A stretch of DNA of 11,572 bases. Origin: Bradyrhizobium sp. GTDB taxonomy: Bacteria; Pseudomonadota; Alphaproteobacteria; Rhizobiales; Xanthobacteraceae. Shown one piece after another: positions 5,418 to 11,572 of the stretch (position 1 is the stretch's first letter; each line of letters begins with the position of its first letter). The stretch spans positions 1-11,572 of the forward strand of contig JAICIT010000036.1 in assembly GCA_025960445.1 (NCBI GenBank), given 5' to 3'. Under the pieces are notes generated by a model. It had not been told where the DNA came from. It searched no databases and saw only the letters and a list, made by a program, of their open reading frames with translations. Made by a program: the position numbers and the translations under genes.

Positions 5418-6536
5418 ATGAAGGTCACCGTCGAACGCGCGCAACTGCTGAAGTCGTTGGGCCACGTCCATCGCGTGGTCGAGCGCCGCAACACCATTCC
5501 GATTTTGGGCAACGTGCTGGTTCGCGCTGAAAATGCGCGGCTGTCGCTCAAGGCCACCGATCTCGATCTGGAAGTGACCGAAACGCTTGCCGCTGAAACC
5601 GCGACCGCTGGTTCGACCACCGTGCCGGCGCATATGTTCTACGATATTGTCCGTAAATTGCCCGACGGCGCGCAGATCGTGTTGGAAGCCGACGGCGATC
5701 GGTCGGTGCTGGCGATACGAGCCGGGCGTTCGCGGTTTACGCTGCAGACGTTGCCTGAGAATGACTTCCCCGATCTTGCGGCCGGCGACCTGACGCATTC
5801 GTTTACATTGGGCGCCAGCGAAATGAAGCGGCTGATCGATCGCACGCAATTCGCGATCTCGACAGAAGAGACCCGCTATTATCTGAACGGCATCTATCTG
5901 CATACCGCCAGCAATGGCAAAGCCCAGAACTTGCGCGGTGTCGCCACGGACGGCCATCGCCTTGCCCAGATTGATCTGCCTCTGCCCAAAGGCGCAGCCG
6001 GCATGCCCGGCGTGATCGTGCCGCGCAAGACCGTTGGCGAGGTGCAACGGCTGATCGAGGACAATGAAGCGGAGATCAAGATCGAGCTTTCGCAGGGCAA
6101 GATCCGCTTCACCATCGCTGATGTGGTGCTGATTTCGAAACTGATCGACGGCACGTTTCCAGATTACGGCCGCGTCATCCCGCAGAATAATGACAAGGAA
6201 CTGATCGTCGAGAAAAAGGATTTCGAGGCCGCCGTCGATCGGGTCTCGACCATTTCGAGCGAGCGCGGCCGCGCCGTGAAGCTCGCCTTGTCGGCCGGCA
6301 AACTGGTGCTGTCGGTGACCAACCCGGACTCCGGGAGCGCGACGGAAGAGCTCGAAGTGGAATACGCGTCCGATCCCCTCGATATCGGATTTAACTCTCG
6401 CTATCTGCTCGACATCGCGGCGCAGATCGAAGGCGAGGTCGCGGTACTGAAACTGGCGGATCCCGGCTCGCCGACGCTGGTGCAGGACAAGGAGTCCAAG
6501 GGCGCGCTCTACGTCTTGATGCCAATGCGGGTTTAG
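5418..6536 (+). CDS. dnaN: DNA polymerase III subunit beta (sliding clamp)
   Basis: The beta clamp is a ring-shaped homodimer that tethers DNA polymerase III and other enzymes to DNA, and with Hda stimulates ATP hydrolysis by DnaA after initiation. The 372-residue product has the usual length and three repeated clamp domains (about 1-122, 128-248 and 250-372). Landmarks are MKVTVERAQLL at the start, RRNTIPILGNV (23-33), ETRYYLNGIYLH (151-162), LRGVATDGHRLA (172-183), FPDYGRVIP (247-255), FNSRYLLD (325-332) and the C-terminal YVLMPMRV. The DGHRLA and MPM segments contribute to the pocket that binds clamp-binding motifs in partner proteins. The Shine-Dalgarno sequence is poor (a GGCGGG about 8 bases before the ATG). 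It lies 309 bp after dnaA and 180 bp before recF, the standard order. Confidence 0.98.
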   Translation: MKVTVERAQLLKSLGHVHRVVERRNTIPILGNVLVRAENARLSLKATDLDLEVTETLAAETATAGSTTVPAHMFYDIVRKLPDGAQIVLEADGDRSVLAIRAGRSRFTLQTLPENDFPDLAAGDLTHSFTLGASEMKRLIDRTQFAISTEETRYYLNGIYLHTASNGKAQNLRGVATDGHRLAQIDLPLPKGAAGMPGVIVPRKTVGEVQRLIEDNEAEIKIELSQGKIRFTIADVVLISKLIDGTFPDYGRVIPQNNDKELIVEKKDFEAAVDRVSTISSERGRAVKLALSAGKLVLSVTNPDSGSATEELEVEYASDPLDIGFNSRYLLDIAAQIEGEVAVLKLADPGSPTLVQDKESKGALYVLMPMRV

Positions 6537-6559
6537 AAGTCTTTTCCAGTTTGCCCCGA

Positions 6560-6591
6560 ATGCGCCTGGCTTGCGGCCGCGCAAGGCGCAT
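6560..6591 (+). terminator. Stem-loop after dnaN, possible terminator
   Basis: ATGCGCCT (6560-6567) and AGGCGCAT (6584-6591) pair perfectly. Inside them TGCG/CGCA can add 4 bp with a 4-base bulge, closing on a GCCG loop. It starts 23 bases after the dnaN stop, which fits a terminator, but no T-run follows. Confidence 0.35.
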
Positions 6592-6716
6592 ATCGAGAGA
6601 GGCGCGTAGGGAAAGTTCACGCTGCTCCCCTGAGCATCGGCGTGTTGGCCCGGCAAGGACGGGATAACCCGCATGAAGCGGCGTGAAGTCCGGCGTGACG
6701 AGTTGACAGTTTTGCC

Positions 6717-7856
6717 ATGATCACCTCCCGCATCCACCGCCTCACGCTCACGCATTTTCGAAACTACCGGGCGGCGAGCCTGGAGACGCATGGTGAGATG
6801 GTGGTGCTGGTTGGCCCGAACGGCGCCGGCAAAACCAACTGCCTCGAGGCGATCTCGTTTCTTTCGCCGGGACGTGGCTTGCGGCGGGCGACGCTCGAAG
6901 ATGTCGGCGACAATCAGGGCGATGGCTCCTGGGCAGTCTCCGCCGAGGTCGAAGGCGCGCTCGGGCTGGCGACGCTTGGCACCGGCGTCGAACCGCCCGG
7001 CAATGATGGACCAACCTTCAGCCGACGCTGCCGAATCGACCGTGAGCCGGTGAATTCGGCGAGCGCATTCGGCGACCATCTGCGCATGGTGTGGCTGACG
7101 CCGTCCATGGACGGACTGTTCATGGGCGCGGCGTCGGAGCGACGGCGATTTTTCGACCGGCTGGTCCTTGCGATCGACAGCGAGCATTCGAGCCGGGTGG
7201 CAGCGCTCGACCGCTCACTACGTTCCCGCAATCGCTTGCTGGAAGTGCGCAACTATGACGATCATTGGTGTGACGCGATCGAGCGCGAGACCGCCGAGCT
7301 CGCGGTTGCGGTCGCAACGACGCGAGCCCACGCCGCCGCGAAGCTGAGTGGTACGTTGCTAGAGCGCAGCCATGCGTCTGCATTTCCCTCAGCCCGGCTG
7401 GCACTCGACGGCTGGATGGAGAACGCGCTGCTCACGGAACCCGCCACTTCGGTGGAGGATCGCTACCGCCAAATCCTGCGCGACAGCCGCGCCCGCGATG
7501 CTGCCGCCGGGCGCACGCTCGACGGGCCGCATCTCACCGACCTGCAGGTGATCTACGCGCCAAAGCAGATTCCGGCGCGCGAGGCCTCGACCGGTGAACA
7601 GAAGGCGCTGCTGATCGGCTTGGTGCTGGCGCACGCCAATTTGGTCGCGGAGATGACCGGGCTCACGCCTCTCTTGCTGCTTGACGAGGTGGTCGCGCAT
7701 CTCGATCCCGCCAGGCGCGCGGTGCTGTTCGCTGAATTGGCAGCGCTCGGTGCGCAGGTCTGGATGACCGGTGCTGACCCCGCCACTTTCAGCGAAGTCG
7801 GCGCGACCGGCGAAATATTCGACGTCAATTCAGGCCAAATTGCCCGGCGCACCTAA
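6717..7856 (+). CDS. recF: DNA replication and repair protein RecF
   Basis: RecF is an SMC-like ABC-type ATPase that, with RecO and RecR, loads RecA onto single-stranded gaps and helps restart stalled forks. The 379-residue product is of normal length. It shows an N-terminal HFRNYRAASLE strand, Walker A GPNGAGKT (33-40), SFLSPGRGLRRA (47-58), WLTPSMDGLFMGAASERRRFFDRL (126-149), GRTLDGPHLTD (265-275), the ABC signature STGEQKALL (291-299) and Walker B LLLLDEVVAHLD (319-330). The start ATG at 6717 gives the expected N-terminus (MITSRIHRLTLTHFRNY), although no Shine-Dalgarno sequence precedes it. A TTGACA at 6703 has no matching -10 box and is probably chance. The gene lies between dnaN and gyrB, its common place. 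A long open frame on the opposite strand across dnaN and recF is a GC-rich shadow. Confidence 0.97.
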   Translation: MITSRIHRLTLTHFRNYRAASLETHGEMVVLVGPNGAGKTNCLEAISFLSPGRGLRRATLEDVGDNQGDGSWAVSAEVEGALGLATLGTGVEPPGNDGPTFSRRCRIDREPVNSASAFGDHLRMVWLTPSMDGLFMGAASERRRFFDRLVLAIDSEHSSRVAALDRSLRSRNRLLEVRNYDDHWCDAIERETAELAVAVATTRAHAAAKLSGTLLERSHASAFPSARLALDGWMENALLTEPATSVEDRYRQILRDSRARDAAAGRTLDGPHLTDLQVIYAPKQIPAREASTGEQKALLIGLVLAHANLVAEMTGLTPLLLLDEVVAHLDPARRAVLFAELAALGAQVWMTGADPATFSEVGATGEIFDVNSGQIARRT

Positions 7857-7957
7857 GGCGCAGCTTGGATGACGACGAAGCAAATCGAAATTTTCAGGGC
7901 GAAAAAAGCTTCCGGAATCGCGCTTTTGACGGGCCTCCGAATCGGGTTCCGTCCACC

Positions 7958-7987
7958 TTGAAAAACACACAAAAAGCCCCATTTATT
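7958..7987 (+). promoter_or_regulatory. Weak candidate promoter for gyrB
   Basis: TTGAAA (7958-7963) and TTTATT (7982-7987) are 18 bases apart in the most AT-rich part of the recF-gyrB gap. This would give a leader of roughly 105-110 nt containing two stem-loops. The -10 matches only 4 of 6 positions. Confidence 0.3.
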
Positions 7988-8016
7988 CAAGGATTTAGTA
8001 AAGCAGACTTTGCGCT

Positions 8017-10543
<2,527 letters not shown>

Positions 10544-10752
10544 CGATCCTTCAGTCCAACCCGTCAGACGGAAATCCGTGATTGCCCTGGCAGGCAGGTA
10601 TCCCTGGCGGCTCGGTTCCGGGATGGGACGAACACAATCATCTCGGGCGCCGCAGCCGCCAGCATGGTCCAGGCTGATCCGCCGAGCGGCTGTTGACGCG
10701 CTACCGCGAGCGCCGTACCAAAACTGGCCGAACGAGAAAACAAGGCAATGCC

Positions 10753-11572
10753 ATGGCCAACGAAACCGCTACGCTCGCCGCCTATGTCGCCGATCTGAAA
10801 TTCGAGGATATCCCGCAGCAAGTACGGGACCGCGCCAAGGCGCTGACACTGGACTTCCTCGGCAGCGCGATCCGCGCGCGCCGGGACGCGGAGTCAACAC
10901 CATCGCTGCTGAAAATGCTCGAGGCGCTCGCGCTTGATGGTACCGGCGAGTCCACCGTGTTCGGTGACACCAAGAGGTGGACCCCCGCGGTGGCGGCGCT
11001 GCTCAATGGCGCGCTGGGCCATTCGCTTGATTTCGATGACACGCACGCGGACTCGTCATTGCATGCGAGCGCTCCGGTGGTGCCCGCCGCTTTCGCAGTC
11101 GGCGAACTCGTCAGTGCATCCGGGCGCGATGTTCTAACCGCTATTGTTGCTGGTTATGAAGTATGCTGCCGGCTCGGCAACGCGCTCGATCCCACCTCTC
11201 ATTACGCGCGCGGCTTTCATCCCACCGCCACGGCCGGCACTTATGGCGCGGCCGCCGCCGCGGCGAAGTTGTTTGGGCTTTCACAACAACAGATCATCGC
11301 CGCGTTTGGCGTCTCCGGCAGCCAGGCCGCCGGGTCACTGCAGTTCCTCGTCAACGGCGCCTGGAACAAGCGTTATCAGGTAGGCGCGGCTGCGATGAAC
11401 GGCGTGATCGCCGCTACGCTGGCGCGCAACAACTTTGTCGGGGCAACTGAATCGGTTGAAGGCAAGCATGGGCTGTTGGTGGGCTACAGCGACAACGCCC
11501 ATCCGGACAAGGCGATCGCCGGGCTCGGCAAGGTTTACGAGACCATGAATATCGGCGTGAAGCCGTATCCGA
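10753..11572 (+). CDS. MmgE/PrpD family protein (3' end outside window)
   Basis: The frame opens at the ATG at 10753, with AAGG about 7 bases before it, and is open to the right edge, giving 273 visible residues of a family usually near 450. The MmgE/PrpD family includes 2-methylcitrate dehydratase and cis-aconitate decarboxylase; members are cytoplasmic (de)hydratases or decarboxylases of small carboxylic acids. Family landmarks are the N-terminal all-helical start (LAAYVADLKFEDIPQQV), NGALGHSLDFDDTH (85-98), the following SLHASAPVVPAAFA (102-115), RGFHPTATAGTYGAA (153-167), NGAWNKRYQVGAAAMNG (201-217) and VKPYP at the edge (269-273). The Asp93-Thr97, His104, His156 and Lys206 regions correspond to the active-site area in family members. 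The specific substrate cannot be assigned, and no prpB/prpC-type neighbours are visible. It lies 209 bp after gyrB in the same direction, with no clear gyrB terminator between them. Confidence 0.9.
   Translation, partial: MANETATLAAYVADLKFEDIPQQVRDRAKALTLDFLGSAIRARRDAESTPSLLKMLEALALDGTGESTVFGDTKRWTPAVAALLNGALGHSLDFDDTHADSSLHASAPVVPAAFAVGELVSASGRDVLTAIVAGYEVCCRLGNALDPTSHYARGFHPTATAGTYGAAAAAAKLFGLSQQQIIAAFGVSGSQAAGSLQFLVNGAWNKRYQVGAAAMNGVIAATLARNNFVGATESVEGKHGLLVGYSDNAHPDKAIAGLGKVYETMNIGVKPYP

Noticed and set aside
6703..6731. TTGACA just before recF as a recF promoter
   Set aside because: The matching -10 position would be inside the recF coding sequence and shows no -10-like bases.
5151..7187. 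A 678-codon open frame on the minus strand across the dnaA-dnaN gap, dnaN and the start of recF
   Set aside because: It lies antisense to two certain genes in GC-rich DNA, where long shadow frames are common. Its translation is Arg/Gly/Gln/His-rich with no recognisable domain.
10564..10821. An 85-codon minus-strand frame between gyrB and the MmgE/PrpD gene
   Set aside because: It overlaps the start of the MmgE/PrpD gene in antisense, and the translation has no recognisable family signature.

Overview
The window is a chromosomal, replication-origin-proximal segment from an alphaproteobacterium. It most likely belongs to the order Hyphomicrobiales, family Nitrobacteraceae (the Bradyrhizobium / Rhodopseudomonas / Nitrobacter group). 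This rests on my recollection of how the DnaA, MsrA and GyrB proteins read in that group, on the gene order rpsT-dnaA-dnaN-recF-gyrB, on the GC-rich coding sequence, and on promoter-like TTGAC(G)/CTATAA elements. I could not run a search, so the genus is open.

Layout, left to right. (1) 2-643, plus strand: 3' part of a dienelactone-hydrolase family gene. (2) 748-1849, minus strand: msrA (peptide methionine sulfoxide reductase A) and, upstream of it, a small two-helix membrane protein of unknown function. A 13-bp stem-loop at 702-739 lies between the convergent dienelactone hydrolase and msrA genes. (3) 1850-2526: a good sigma-70-type promoter, a structured leader, rpsT (ribosomal protein S20) and a strong intrinsic terminator. 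(4) 2527-3677: 1.15 kb without a recognisable gene, partly AT-rich, holding a nearly perfect 30-bp palindrome, other dyads and two possible micro-ORFs with good Shine-Dalgarno sequences. It is the best candidate here for oriC and/or the dnaA control region, although I find no canonical DnaA box in it. (5) 3678-10543, plus strand: dnaA, dnaN, recF and gyrB, separated by gaps of 180-309 bp rather than tightly coupled. (6) 10753 to the right edge, plus strand: 5' part of an MmgE/PrpD-family gene.

How the genes work together. DnaA opens the origin. DnaN is the sliding clamp that holds the replicase on DNA and turns DnaA off through regulatory inactivation. RecF loads RecA at gaps left by stalled forks. 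GyrB supplies the ATPase half of gyrase, which relaxes positive supercoils ahead of the fork. All four genes and rpsT point the same way, as expected for a leading strand moving rightward from an origin near 2.5-3.6 kb. MsrA, the dienelactone hydrolase and the MmgE/PrpD protein are ordinary metabolic or repair neighbours with no evident link to replication.

I see no mobile element, CRISPR array, tRNA, rRNA or foreign gene cluster, and no clear undescribed system. The points most worth a second look are the non-coding ones: the palindrome and missing DnaA boxes upstream of dnaA, the dyad over the rpsT promoter, a triplicated 9-mer between dnaA and dnaN, and the two micro-ORFs.
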